Numbered from the stretch's first letter, positions 1 through 14,700 are shown. The stretch is DNA of 64,000 nucleotides from Letharia columbiana (GCF_014066305.1 NW_023501100.1:36001-100000); one strand, 5' to 3'. Numbers and translations: made by a program. The notes: generated by a model from the letters alone, not told the origin.

Positions 1-775
1 CGAATATATAACGCTAAATTTCGACGTATATAAACGAATATATAACGCTAAATTCTCAACGTATATAAACGAATATATAACGCTAAATTTTCGTTATAAA
101 CGAATATATAAACGTATATAAACAAATATATAACGCTAAATTTCGGCGTATATAAATAAATATATAACGCTAAATTTCAACGTATATAAACGAATATATA
201 ACGCTAAATTTCGGCGTATATAAACGAATATATAACGCTAAATTTCGGCGTATATAAACGAATATATAACGCTAAATTTTAGCGTATATAAACGAATATA
301 TAACGTTAAATTTTAGCGTATATAAACGAATATATAACGCTAAATTTCGACGTATATAAACGAATATATAACGCTAAATTTCGACGTATATAAACGAATA
401 TATAACGCTAAATTCTAGCGTATATAAACGAATATATAACGCTAAATTTCTAGCGTATATAAACGAATATATAACGCTAAATTTTTTTTCGAATATATAA
501 ACGAATATATAACGCTAAATTCTAATATATATAAACGAATATATAACGCTAAATTTCGACGTATATAAACGAATATATAACGCTAAATTTCGACGTATAT
601 AAACGAATATATAACGCTAAATTTCGGCGTATATAAACGAATATATAACGCTAAATTTCGGCGTATATAAACGAATATATAACGCTAAATTCTAGCGTAT
701 ATAAACGAATATATAACGCTAAATTCTAGCGTATATAAACGAATATATAACGCTAAATTCCGGCGTATATAAACG
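1..775. repeat. A/T-rich satellite, 34-35 bp unit, about 22 copies
   Basis: A near-continuous tandem array whose unit contains the constant parts CGAATATATAACGCTAAAT and CGTATATAAA, joined by a short variable stretch (TTTCGA, TTTCGG, TTCTAG, TTTTAG). Units differ by single substitutions and 1-bp length changes, plus one disrupted unit near 480-530. It starts at base 1, so the array probably continues to the left, and it ends at about 775 in unrelated A/T-rich DNA. CpG survives in every unit while CpA/TpG is missing, as expected after RIP. No coding potential. Confidence 0.95.
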
Positions 776-779
776 AAAA

Positions 780-3700
780 TATCGCGCTATAGTAACCTTA
801 TTTTTTTTAGCGAAGACGAATCTCGAATTCGATTTCGAAGATCTCTAAATCTATATTTTATCTACTATTAAGTATCTATATTAATAATTATACTATATAA
901 GATATTTAAATAATATAAAATAGTTTAAATAATAGAAATTAAGTTAATAGTCTTCTAACTATTAAAATAGATCTTATAATAGAGAATAATATATTTATAA
1001 TAATTAATAGTACGATTATTAATTAAATTAGCAATACGCTCCTTCGTAAGATAATTATCTATTTATTACACCGCCGCGTCTTTAAATCGCCGATTCTTTA
1101 AGTACGTTAGATTCGATATTCTCGAATTAATTTAAGTAATTAAATTCTTTTTAAGATAAAAGATTTTTAAGATAAGATAATCGCGGTTATTAAAGTAATA
1201 GAGGTAAGTAATTATAATAATTATAAGATATCTATTATAGTTAAGTCGCTATTTACTAAGCTAATTATAACGATTAAGTAGTTTATAATTAAGCTAATTA
1301 TATTAATAAAGATTAATTTAATATTTCTTAAGAGTATAATAAGATATAAGAAGCTTATTAAGGCGAATCGTCTAAGAAAAGCTTCGCTAACGATTATAAA
1401 GAATAATTATATAAAGAGATTTATATTAACTTCGTCGATATTTATATAATTTATCGAAATTACGATATATTATTTATATCTAAAATAAAACTTTATAAAT
1501 ACTTATAAAAGAGTTATTTATAAGAGTCTTTTATAGTTAAGTAGAAATCTTTTATTCGTTAATTAAAAGTCTTCTATTATTAAGACTTTTATTTTATTAA
1601 AATTATTAATTTTAACTTTATTAAAAAGTTTAATCTAGATATAGAACTTACTTTTCGAGAGTAAAACTACGCTTATATCTTTATACGTCTATAGTCTAAT
1701 ATAATTAATAAAGAGATTTATATTAATATTAATTATAGAGTTACTCTAGCGAATAAATCGTAATTATTAGTATTATTATCTCTTATAAAAATTTAAAGAA
1801 TAATCTTATCTTTTTATATTAAGAGCTTAAATTTAGCTATATATAATATTAATAAATATATTTTAATCTTAATATATATCTCTATTAGTAAGATAGACGA
1901 TAGTAAGATTCTCTATCGTATTTAAAGAGAGATTTATCTTATTAATAGTCTAAAAGCCTATATACTATTAAGAAATAATATTATAGATCTTAAGAAGATT
2001 ATACTTAATATTACTTAAGATAAAATATATATTAATAACTATACTATTATTATTAATATTATTAATCGATAATATAATTTATATTAAAGACGTATTATTT
2101 ATATTTATAAAGCTTTAATTATAGTATTTTATATAAATATTATAATACTTATTAACTCTTCTAAAAAACTATTTAAGAGAGATTATATTTTCGAATTAAT
2201 AATATAGCGAAATTTAATTTTATACGCTTATCTAATAGATTTATATATCGTCGAAATTCTAATTAAAAATAAAATTAATTAAATTATTTAAATTCTTAAG
2301 AAGCTTTATCTAGATATACTATATAAAGTTAATTATAAAAATATCTTCTTTATAAAGCCTTCGCCGAAGTCTTTTATAGATAAGTTTATTATAAGTAATT
2401 AAATTAAGAAAGTAGCTATTCTTATTATAATAGTATTAATAAGTATAGCTAATAACCTCTTATAGCTCGTTTATAATATTATTATATCTTAATTAAATCT
2501 TATTAAAAAGATTAAGCTATTAAATAATATTATAATCTATAATAATAAGTATAATATTTAGATTCTAATAAATCTAATTAATAAATTTTCTATCTTATAA
2601 AGAGATAAAGGCTTTATTAAGATATTTAAAGATAATTAAATAAAGATTATATTACGTAATAACTAGTAAAGTAGACTACTAAAGTTAAATTATATAAAGA
2701 TTTACTCTTTAGATATTAATAATAAAGAAGTAATTAATAATATATTTAATAATTTATAATAATAAGATAAGCTTAAATATACTATTAAGTCTACTCTATT
2801 TAGCTATCTTATATTTATAATTTAAAAAATACTATTAAATAATAAGTGAAAGAAAAGAGCTATAATAAATATTAGAGATCTTAATAATCTTATTATCTTA
2901 GACGTATATTCTATATTATTATAATTAGATATTATAATAAGACTATTAGAATATATCTATTTATCTATATTTAATATAATATCTTTCTTCTATTAATAGC
3001 TTATTTACTACGATAATTACTATATACTTATTATAATTTCTTATTAAGATTAAGAGACTTTTAATATACTAATTATAGAATATATAAATTTTATAATTTA
3101 TATATAACGATAGATTAATAAAATTCTATAACTTATTAAAGACTTTATTTAAGTATATATCGATAATATTATACTAGACTTTAAAATCTTAAAGAAGTAT
3201 ATCGTATATCTACGGAAGTTATTTTAAATCTTAATTAAATATAATATTATTATTATATCTATAAAAAAAATTCTAAAATACTCTAATATTAATTTATTAA
3301 ATTATTAAGTTAATTCTTTTAATATAGTAATAGCTAAGAATAAGTTAAAAGCTATTAATAAAATCGTCTATTCTAATATACTTAAAGATCTCAAATATTA
3401 TCTCAAACTAATAAGCTATTTAAGAAATTTAGTTTATTATTATATATAGCTTACTAATTCTCTATAAGTATTAAAGATTTACTTATTTAAAGAGATATCT
3501 ATTAAGGATAATCTACGTCGTATTTACTTCTTTAAACTTCGTCTATTAAAGATTACTTTATAAGAGAATTAAAGCTTTTAAAGTCTATAGAAAGCTTTAA
3601 GTAAATTCTTATTACTTATATACTTTAATTTAAATAGAGATTTATAAATAGATCTAGATATCTCTAAAGAATAGAATTTCGATATATAAATATTTTATAT

Positions 3701-6644
3701 TAAAAAGAAATATATTATTATAGTTAATATTAAGTAGCTATCTAGAATTATTATAAGATTAATTATATACTTATTAAGAATATTAATATTCGCTAAGAAG
3801 AATTATTAGTCTATAAAATTTAAGATAGTAGGATTTATATAGATTATTAAGAAGGTTCGATATCTTATAAAATCGTTTAAGCGATCTATTATTATTTAAA
3901 TTAATTATTTAATTATTCTCGATATTATAAAATAATCTTCTATTACTTTTATAACGTCTATAATAAGACTAAATATATAATTTATATATACTTTTTAATT
4001 TCTTCGCTAATTTTATCTCGATATAAAATATAAGTTTAGTAAGAAATATATTATACTAGACGCTCTTTTATATCTTATTAATATTAATAAATTAATGTTA
4101 TTCGAAGATTACTTAAAGCTTAATATCTTATATATCTATATTACGTAAGTAATAAATTATAATAATATTTATAGCTACTCTACTATCGTAGTAGAGATAA
4201 ATAAAGTCTTTTATAGTAAGCTTCTTATTAAATATAATATAGATCTATATTAAATAAGAATTATCGATATTATTAATATTAACGTAAAGCTAATAGTAAA
4301 GAATAAAGATATTAAGCTTTCTTTTATTTATAATATTACGAATTTTAATCTTATTTTTTATAAGAATAAATTTATTAATCTTAAATAATTATATATATTC
4401 TAATCGCTAATTAAAGATATTCTCGAAATCGCCTATAGAGATAATTATCTAGATTTCGAAAGATCTTTTAATATAATCTCTAAATTATAATATATATAAG
4501 AATTATTTAAATATCTTTATAGCTATATTAAATATTATTCTAAGTATCTAATATTATAAACTTATCGCTATAAGCTTTATAATTATCTATAATCTATAAA
4601 GAGTTTTATTTTATCTTTTTATATCTTAATACTTAATTTTATTCTTACTATACTATTATTTAATAAGAAATTTAATTATATAATAATTATTATAGATAAG
4701 TTCACGAAGCGGACTACTTATATCTCTAATAAATTTATCTAAGATATTAAAGAGTAGATTATTACTCTACTAAATTATCTCGATATAGATAATTAAGAAG
4801 TATTAAAGATCTTATTATTTAATAGAGATTCTAAATTTCTATTAGAGCTATAAAAAGTTATATTTAATAGACTAGAAGTTAAACTACTATACTCTATTAT
4901 CTATTATTCTTAGATAAATAATAGTAATAAACGTACTAATTAGACGGCTGAAATCGCTTTATATTTTTATTTATATACCCTAGAGAAGCCTTTAATATAA
5001 TCTATTATTCTTTTATATATATAAGTACTTCTTAATAATATATAATCGACTATTATAATCAAGTTACCGAATAAGCTCTCTTATAAGTTCTCTCTTAATA
5101 AGACTCTTAATCTTATCGTATTATTCGAACTATTATAATAAATATACGCTATAATTAGAGTTAAAGCTATCGATATAATAAGCTTCGTCTAAATATCTTA
5201 AAAGTTCTATTATAATTATAAGTATTAGTCTATATACTTTAGAAGAAAAAATACTCTTACGCTTATATAAAGATTACTTTATCTTATAATTTATTAATAT
5301 TATTAAGATAAATAAGATTAACTAATACTACGTTAATCTTTTTAAAGTTATTACTAAGATAAATAAATAAGCGTATCGCTTTAATATATTTAATTACTAG
5401 AGAGTTTATTTTATATTCTTAATAGTATAATTAGAATTATAACTCGTAGATACTAATTCTTTCTATAGATTATTATTTAATAAATTTAATTCTATCTATA
5501 TAAAAGGCGATATTAATAATTATAAGTTATATAAGCTATAGTTCTTATTTAATAAGCGTATTAAACGTTATAGTAAGAGTTATTTAATTAAATATCTAGT
5601 ACGTTAAAAAGAATATAGCTTTAAGTATAATTAATAATATAATATTAAGTAGCTAGACGATACTTCGAAATTAATAAAAGACTATAAAACCGCTATATCG
5701 CTAGAGTTATTACCTCGCCTCGCTTTATAGAAGTCTTTCGTAATTAATTATAAGACTATACTATTACTATCTCTATTACTAGAGCTATTATCTCCGCTAT
5801 TAAAATTATAGCTACTATCTTCGCTATTAATAACGTTATAAAAGTCTTTTATAATTAAATCTTCGAAGTTTATTACGAAGTAAGCTATTACGATTATAAT
5901 TCTTAAGAGAAAGAAATTAATTATATAAGAGCTTACTACTATATTTACTTACTTTATATTACTCTTTACTTATATATATATCGAGATCGTTATACTTTTT
6001 ATTAACGATATATTATTATAATAAGCTATTATAATTATATAGATATATAATTTTATTATACCTTCGTATCTATTAAGAAGATATCTTAGTAAGAATCTTA
6101 GCTTAGTATTATAAGTAGTTACTTCTTAGTAAAAAAAGAATTATCTTTACTATATATTACTTATTATATCTATATTTCTATATTACTCTTATAAATATAC
6201 TTTAATAAAGAATTTATCTACTCTAATAAAAGGTTATTTATTATAAGACTTAAGAGATTAAAGTAAAAGACGTCGTAGATTCTTATAATTAGCGAAAGTT
6301 CTAGATAATATAAGATTCTTATAAGACCTATAATCTCGAATAGATCGAGTCTCTTATAATTTAATTTATGAAAAGGGTGATTAAAGATAATATTCTTACT
6401 ATTTAAAAAGATCTTATTATCTATTTAAAAAGTAATCTTTTATTAATACTTATTAACTTATATAATTATAGTCTTCTAAACGCGATTTATATTACTTTAA
6501 ATATATTTAAAAACTTATTTTATATAATTTATAATATTCTTCGTTTAAGTAATATTAAGATACTTATATATAATCTTATAATTAATAATATTTAAGCTAA
6601 AAGTTATTCGAGAATAAAATCTCTTATTCGCGAGAAAAGATAAG
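780..6644 (+). mobile_element. RIP-destroyed Ty3/gypsy retrotransposon with chromodomain (chromovirus)
   Basis: No open frame survives, but plus-strand translation with stops read through gives recognisable Pol. Reverse transcriptase lies at about 2,870-3,560 and includes the segment around the catalytic YxDD box, here V-Y-I-D-N at 3,153-3,167: the second Asp has become Asn through GAT to AAT. RNase H-like sequence follows to about 4,070. The integrase core lies at about 4,600-4,960 and contains IIIDKFTKRTTYI and NRDSKFL. At 5,515-5,690 the pattern resembles a chromodomain (DKRIKRY, YLVKYLVRWKEY after undoing G-to-A changes), which is typical of chromoviruses. Gag should lie in 1,050-2,300 but is unreadable. 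I could not define the LTRs, so the outer limits are approximate. Confidence 0.8.
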
Positions 6645-8490
6645 ATATTAGTATATATAATAGAATAAGATAGAGCTAAGCTTGAAAATCTTAAATTTAT
6701 ATATATAGTTAATTATAAATTCGAGTTTACTACGCTCTTTAATTAGATCGACTAAGTTAGCTCGATAATTCTCTCGAGCTCTCTTATTAAAAATTTATAT
6801 ATAGAAGTTTTATACTTTAAAGTACTTATTTTACGATATATATAGTTACTTTATAATTTCGTAAATTATAAAGCTTACTTTACGCTTTCTAACGCTATAA
6901 AAATTATGAAATTTAGTCTACTATTAGTAAATTAAATAAATATTTAAATATTATAATTATATTAAACGCGTTTAGATAATAATTCTTTTATTTATTTATA
7001 TAATTATTATTCTTTTACTACTCTATTAATTCTATTAATTTTATTAATATAAATATAATCGTTCTTAGTACCTCTCGCGGAAATGTTATTAAATACTTTA
7101 AGTATATATATTTCTTTTATCCGCCTCTTAGAGTCTCTATTAACGCTCTTAAACTATCTTTTAATAAATCTACTATTACTAGTAATTAAGACCGTAAGCG
7201 AGCTTAATAACTATCTACTATTACTTATAAACGCGTTAAAAAATTAAAAAGAGCTCGAATAAATTTATAGCTATTATCTTTCTCTATATACTTCTTTTAA
7301 GTTAACGATACTCGACTAGTCGCTTAGTTAATACTATCTACTCTATTAGCTTAATAATCTACTTAGTTAGATCGTTAGCTAGTTACTTAATTATCTACTT
7401 AATTAATTACTTAATTAGCTACTTAGCTAGCTACTTAGCTAGAGTACTTAATTAAATAAGAGAAGAAACTATAATAGACGAATACGGAGAATACTATAAA
7501 GAATATTACGAATATAGTTAATAGTAGTAATTTAATACTTTATAAAAGAAGAAGTAAGAGAAGAAACTATAATAGATAAATACGAAGAATATTACGAAGA
7601 ATATTACGGAGAAATTAAGCGATAATAAGACTATTATTATTAAGAATACGACTTAGCTCTTTAAGATCTTACATTATATACTCTCTATAGTTTCATATTA
7701 AATTATTACTTAGTAAGCGTTGTTAGCTAGTTACTTAGTTATATATTTAACTAGTTACTTAACTAGCTATTTAATTTAATACTCTATAAGAGAAGAAGTA
7801 AGAGAAGAAATTATAATAGATTAATACGGAGAATATTACGGAGAATACTATAAAGAATACTATGAAGAAATTAAGTAATAATAAGATTACTATTATTAAG
7901 AATACGACTTAGCTCTTTAAGATTCTACGTTATATACTCTTTACGATTTTATATTAAATTATTACTTAGTAAGTATTATTAGTTAGTTATTTAATTATTT
8001 ACTTAATTAGTTACTTAACTAGCTATTTAATCTTATACTCTATAAGAGAAGAAGTAAGAGAAGAAACTATAATAGGCTAATGCGGAGAATACTGCGGAGA
8101 ATACTACGGAGAATACTACGAAGAATATTATGAAAAATACTACGGAGAAATTAAGCGGTAATAAAACTATTATTATTAAGAATACGACTTAGCTCTTTAA
8201 GATTTCATATTAAATTATTATTTAATAAGCGAAGAATACTATTATAATTTAATTTATTATTCTTATTATATTAATATAATATATTACTATAATAATATTA
8301 TAAGAGAAGAATCTACTATAACGATTATAGTTAATTAAATCTCTATAGAAGAAATATCGAATAATATATATTTAAATAAATTAAAATTATTCGATATCTA
8401 TAGCTATCTTATTTTTCGAAAGATTTTATTATAATAGAAGATATTATAAGATTTATACTACTAATTAGCATATTATCTCTATTTCTTTCT
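6645..8490 (+). mobile_element. R-element copy, left arm of a 3.5 kb palindrome (RIP'd)
   Basis: Copy of the local repeat family called R-element here. It starts at the shared 5' motif TATATAATAGAATAAGATAG, carries the conserved hairpin at 6,849-6,873 (CTTTATAATTT, 3-nt loop, AAATTATAAAG), then a region shared by all copies up to about 7,330. Minisatellite modules follow (about 7,380-8,250), built on GCGGAGAATACT-like units and a roughly 200 bp higher-order period. It stops inside the 3' region at TCTCTATTTCTTTC, where the sequence turns round into an inverted copy. The last 200 bp present in other copies are missing. Strong C-to-T and G-to-A decay throughout. Confidence 0.8.
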
Positions 8491-10215
8491 AAAAGAAATG
8501 GAGACAACATGCCAATTAGTGGTGTGAATCCCACATTATCTCCTGCCGCAGTGAAATCTTTCGAATAATGAAATAGCTGTCAGAGCAAGACATCGGACGG
8601 TTTCAATTCGTCCAAATATGTATCGTCCAATGTTCCTCCTGCAGAGGCCCAATTGGCTGTGATCGTCGCAGTAGATCCTCCTCTTGTGACGTCATTGCAG
8701 TGATGTACCATATCAATGCAGTGGGGATGACAGGCCAAGTTGCAGTGTGTTCTCCGCTTGCTGAGTGATGATTTGATGTGGAACCGTGGAGAGCATATGA
8801 CGTGATAATGAAATAGCTGTAGACATCGGACGGTTTCAATTCGTCCAAATATGCATCGTTCCGGAGTGATGATTTGATGTGGAACCGTGGAGAGTATATG
8901 ACGTGGGATCTTAGAGAGCTGAGCCGTTGTCTTGACGATGGTGGCCTTGTTGCCGCTTGATTTCTCCGCAGTGTTCTCCATAGTGTTCTCCGCAGTGTTC
9001 TCCGCATTTGCCTGTTGTAGTTCCTCCTCTTACTCCTTAATACAGTGGGGATGATAGGCTAAGTTGTAGTGGTGTTCTCCGCTTGCTGAGTGATGATTTG
9101 TTGTGGAACCGTGGAGAGCTGAGCCGTGTTCTTGGTGCTGGGGGCCTTATTGCCGCTTGGTTTCTCCGCAGTGTTCTCCGCATTCGCCTGCTGTATTAAC
9201 TTCTCTTGCACTGGCTGAGTGGATTAATATGAGATCGTGGAGAGTAGGCCTGTTGTGTTACTGCTACTAATAACTATCTCCGCAATGTTCTCCGCAGTAT
9301 TCTCCGCATTCGCCTATTATAGATTCTTCTCTTATTTAATTAAATGCGAGAGTATCGAGGATAAATATATTATAACGCGTCTAGTATAATTATTATATTT
9401 TTAGAAGCTTCTTCTTAACGATATTTAGAATCTAATACGCGTTAAGAGGCTTTAAAATAGAGTAATAAAGAATAGATAGAGAAGGAAAACGCGTTTTAAA
9501 AGATAGTATCGCTGAGTTAAAAGATATTATTACTAGTTTAAGAGAAGTATATAGAGAAGAATATATCCGTTTAAACTCTTTTTAAGAGTTTTTTAACGCG
9601 TTTATAAGTAGTAGTAAATAGTTATTAAGCTCGCTTACGGCCTTAATTACTAGTAATAGCGAATTTATCGAGAAGTAATTTAAGAATATTAATAAGGGCT
9701 CTAAGAGGCGAGTAAAAGAGATATATATATCTAAAATATTAAGTAATCTTTAGGCGAGGAGTATCGAAGACGATTATATTTATATTAATGAAATTAATAA
9801 AATTAGTAGAATTAATAGAATAGTAAAAGAATAATAATTATATAAATAGATAAAAGAATTATTATTCGATTTCGAACGCGTCTAATATAACTATTATAAT
9901 TATTATATTTAAATATTTATTTAATTTATTAATAATAGATTAAACTTTATAATTTTTATAGCATTAGAAAGCGTAAAGCGAGCTTTATAATTTAAGAAAT
10001 TATAAAGTAACTATATATATCGTAAGCTAAGTACTTTAAAGTATAAAACTTCTATATATAAATTTTTAATAAGAAAGACGCGAGAGAGCTATCGAATTAA
10101 CTTAGTCGATCTAATTAAAAAGCGTATAGAATTCGAATTAATAATTAACTATATATATAAATTTAAGATTTTTAAGCTTAGCTCTATCTTATTCTTTTAT
10201 ATATACTAATAACGC
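8491..10215 (-). mobile_element. R-element copy, right arm; inner half escaped RIP
   Basis: Inverted mirror of the preceding arm. The outer half (about 9,330-10,215) is as A/T-rich as its partner. The inner half (about 8,495-9,330) has normal composition and preserves the original C and G bases; aligned by eye to 8,360-8,490, nearly all differences are C/T or G/A. On the minus strand it reads as an open stretch encoding a repetitive N-T-A-E-N-T-A-E peptide followed by S-S-G-N-K-A-T-I-V-K. This is the 133-aa frame at 8,580-8,981, which I regard as a repeat-borne frame rather than a host gene. A segment with ACATCGGACGGTTTCAATTC is duplicated at about 8,588 and about 8,822. Confidence 0.8.
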
Positions 10216-13200
10216 TTTATATTCTAATTCGCTTATTTAATCTATTTATTAATTTTAGAATAAAAAGCTATTAATAGCTTAGCTATAATACTTAATCTCT
10301 TATAAAAAGACTTTTATATAAAAGCTATAAATTAAAAGCCTTAATTCGATATTATTAAAATCGATAAATTATATAAATAGAAAACTTTCTTAAGTAGTAA
10401 GTTAACTATCTTTTTAGCGATAATATCTTTATCGATATTAGAATAGACTATATAATAATATTTCTTAATAAATTAATTAATCGCTATTTAAATAGTATTA
10501 TAGTTATTAAATATAAATAAATTTATAACGAAGTCGATTAATATATCTTATTATCGTTTCTATAAAATTAATAGAGATTATAATAAACTATACTCTTAAT
10601 TATAAGGCGTCTTAATCCTTTAATAAATATAATAATTCTTAACGTAGATAATTATAATAGCTCTTATATCTTATTAATAATATTTTCTTTTAAATAGTTT
10701 ATAGATATATACTATCTTAAAATAATCGTAAAATAGTTAATCGTATATCTCTTAAATAACGTCGGTATATATATTATTAAATATTTATAAACGATTCTTA
10801 TAATAAAGTACTTCGTCTTATATAAAGTATTTATTAAAAGTAATTTCTCGAAACTTATTCTTATTTTCAATAATAGCCTTACGAATTTCTATATAATTTT
10901 TTTTTTTATTAACCTTTACTACTTTATAGTAGATAAGATCGTTAATTATATATATATCGATATATTTATTATCTAATTCTAATCGATTAAAAATAAGAAT
11001 TATTTAATATTATTAGCGTAATTATTTATTTTTAAAATCGATTAATTTATATCTAATTATTCGTATAAGTATATCGATCTTAACGTTCTAAGATTTAGAT
11101 TAATAAATAATCTTTATATTAAATTTTAATAATATATCTAAATATCGAGTTTAATATTAACTAAAGTTTCTTTTCTTAATAAAATATATTAGTTTTTTAT
11201 AATTAATAAAGATTTTAATAAGAATATTTATATATTTTAATATAAGGCGTTAATATTCTAGATAGCGAATAATTATTAATAGTTTCTTATTATAAATCTA
11301 ATAATTATACTTAATTAAAATTAGATTTTTACTATAGAAGACTATTAAGTAAAGTACTCTCTTATTATTATATTAAAAAAGAATATCTTTATTAATATAG
11401 TTAAAAGAGTTAATCTCTAGAATAGTCTTTTTTATTTTATCGAAATAATATAGAATTAAAGCTTTAGTAATAACGACTTTAAGAAAATAAAAGATCTTTT
11501 AATATACTAGAGATTAATTAAATATAGTTTTCTTTATCGTAAATTTTATTATAGATTTAACTATTTTAAAGAAGTCTCTAATAAATTATTAATAAAAATT
11601 ATAAAATTTAATAAAGATCTATATCTCTTTAAAATTAATAGATATAATTTACTTAATAATAGTCTAGATTTTAATAAAGTTTATTTATAACTCGTCTATA
11701 GATATTAGTAAATCTAGAAACTTGATTTTCTAAATATAGAATTCGCATTTAAGAATATTTATCTAAAGATCGATATTTTTTAATTTCTAAAAAATTTCTC
11801 TAATATATTAGATATATTTCTTTTTTATCTTATTATAAATAAATATATTATCGAGATAGACTTAGTAGAAGTCGTTTAGATATTTAAATAGAATATTATT
11901 TATATATTATTAATATATAATTAAGCCGTTAATTAAATCGAAGAGAAGAATTTAATACTTATATACTCTAAGAAAGATAATAAAAATAGTAAAATTCTCG
12001 CTATCGAGATATATATATAGTTTATTAAATATAACTATAATATCTAATCGAGTAAGATATTTATATCTCTAGATTCTTATTAAAATCTTATCTATTAATA
12101 AAATTAAGTATTAATTTCTTTTAATAATAGCGTTTAGCTTTTAATAGTTTATATAAAAACGTAATTCTCTATTCGACTTTTCCGCGAATAGAATAAGTAA
12201 GATAAATAGTATATAGTTTAATATTATAAATTTCTTCTTTAAATATTTATTTAGATACTTCTTTATTTATTTTAATTTATATTCTAATATTAAATAAATT
12301 CTACTTTTCGAAAATTTCGTTTTATTAAAGTTATCGTTAAATTTTAATTTATAATTATAAGAACGATATAGAGAAAGTATATTTATTTTAATTTTATTAA
12401 AAATATTTAAATAGTTATAATACTTCGAAGATAACTTATATTTTATCTTTTTAAGATTAATCTTATTAATATTATTAATCTAAATAAAATAGTTAGAACT
12501 ATAATATCTTTTATATTTCTTTTCTAAGTCGTAAAAATAGGATTTATTAATCGAGATATAAGGTTCGCGAGCTATTTATATAGTAAGAGATATATATAAT
12601 ATTAGCGAGTTATTATAGATCTTATTTATTATTAATATAAATAGTTTATTATCTTTTTTACGAGCTAGTTAATAGTAGATCGCTATATTAATCTTAGCGA
12701 TATTAATAAACTTAAACTTCTTACTATTCTTATTCTTATTTAATAAAAAAATATTCGAATTAATCTTATTATTATAGATAAATAAAAGAGAGCTTTATTA
12801 TTTTAGTATAATAAATAGAAAGATAAATAATATAAATAGTTAAAGCTTCGAAGTTAATAGAAAGAAGAGTTTATTTATTATTAATATTTAATTATTATTA
12901 TAATTATATCGATTAAGTAGAAAGAGTATCTTATCTTATAATATATTAAGAACTACTTTATATTTATTTATCTAAGATTTTCTAATTATTATATTATATT
13001 TTAATAGTATAATTAATATTAAATATATTTCTTTTTAATAATCTTTTATTATTATTATAGAGAGTAAATAGTATATAATTAATCGTTTTATAATCTAGTT
13101 ATTATAATTTCTTAGCGATTTAAATTATAATAATAAAAGTAATTTTAAATATAAGACTTTATATATCGCTAAGATTAAAGATTTATTTATAACTATATAA

Positions 13201-14700
13201 GTATTAATATATCTATTATTTATAAAAGAGTCTTAAAGTAAATACTTTTTTTCTTATAAAGATAATATAATTTATATATAAAAAGAATAACGTGCTAGAG
13301 CGTTATTAGAAGTATCTATTAAATATATTTTATAAGTATCTCTTATTATAACTTTAAAAGAGACTATTTATTTCTTAAATCTAAAGAAGAATTATTATTA
13401 CCCGTAATATCGACGTTATTAATTTCGAATTCTTTATTTATTTTTATCGCGTAAAGTTATACTTTCTTAAAAGTCTTTTTATTAATCTTAATTTAAATAG
13501 TTATTATATAGTTCTTTTAATAATAGTCTTTCTTATCGTAGTTATAATATATTAATTTTCTTAACTTTAAATTAATTATAATATTTAAAAATATAATAGT
13601 TATACTTAAATTAGATTTAATAATAAATATAAAATATATATTAATCGTAAATACTATCGTCGATATTTATATTATAATTAATTTAATAATAATTTTTATA
13701 AATTTAAAATTCTTATAATTAGTATATTATAAGTTATCTAGCTTTCGAAGATATTCTTTTATAGTCTTTAAGATAATAAAATCTTCTATAATCTATTATA
13801 ACTCTCTTAATTTCTTTCTTAATTTCTTAGAAAGATAATTCTCTAATATAAAAATTTTATTAATATTAAAAATAATATCTAATTAAATAAAGTCTAAATA
13901 AAAATTAATAAAAATTCGATTTTCTTATTATAGAGTATATATATTATATAATATATTATTACATTAATTTAAATTCTTATAAATATTAATTAACTTATTT
14001 ATAATTTTAATAAAAGATTAATATAAATTAATAAAATTTCGAAGTTTTCTATATATTATATATTATATAATCTTATTATCGAGTTATAAGACTATATAAA
14101 TTATTTTAAAATTCTTAATAAGATAATAATCGCTATTAATCTTAAATTTCTATTCTATTCTAAAGAACTAATCGTTTTAAATAAGATTAATATTATTAAT
14201 AAATAGAGATAAATCTAAAATCTTAATTAATTTTTCTTTTAAATATCTAAACGTATATTTCTTCTTAATTAAGAATAGTTATAAATCTTTTATCGACTAT
14301 ATATTAAGATTATTAACTTTTCGCTATAGAAAAATTATATTCTTTTAAAAGTCTTAAATTAATTAATTTATTTTCTCGATTATTCTATAAATCTAATATA
14401 AATTATTTATAATTAGATTCTTTTCTATTATAGCGATATAATATTAAGTAATAATCTTTCGAAAATTATCTCGCTTCTAACGAATTTTATTTAATATAAT
14501 TATAAATTTATTAAATTAATATTTAATCTAATATTATAGTTATAGATTATTAATAATATTTTAAAATATTTTTATTAAGTTAAACTCGTTAACTATATTA
14601 TCTAATAGAATTAATATTTATTAAAATTTAATTTACTCTAATAAAATCTTAATTTAATTTATTTTTTTAATATTAAACTTTATTATAGAAAAGAAGAAAG
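10216..14700 (-). mobile_element. Second RIP-destroyed Ty3/gypsy element, different lineage
   Basis: On the minus strand, conceptual translation gives a second Ty3 reverse transcriptase at about 11,560-12,270: R-E-L-R-F-Y-I-N-Y, K-L-N-A-I, L-T-R-L-D-I, F-D-L-I-N-G-L-I, then Y-L-D-N at about 11,850-11,862 (YLDD with Asp to Asn, GAT to AAT). An integrase core trace is at about 10,380-10,650 (N-Y-N-T-I, then F-I-K-K-Y-Y-Y-I). The order RT then integrase, towards lower coordinates, fits Ty3/gypsy. The integrase side is cut at about 10,216 by the R-element. The gag side is unreadable, so the 14,700 limit is a guess. Many stops and frameshifts; not functional. Confidence 0.65.

Noticed and set aside
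1..775. CRISPR-like regular repeat array
   Set aside because: Units are directly adjacent with no unique spacers, in eukaryotic RIP'd DNA; it is a satellite.
8580..9007. Host genes encoding 133- and 134-aa proteins
   Set aside because: They lie in the un-RIP'd part of an R-element; the open frames exist only because that segment kept its ancestral bases.
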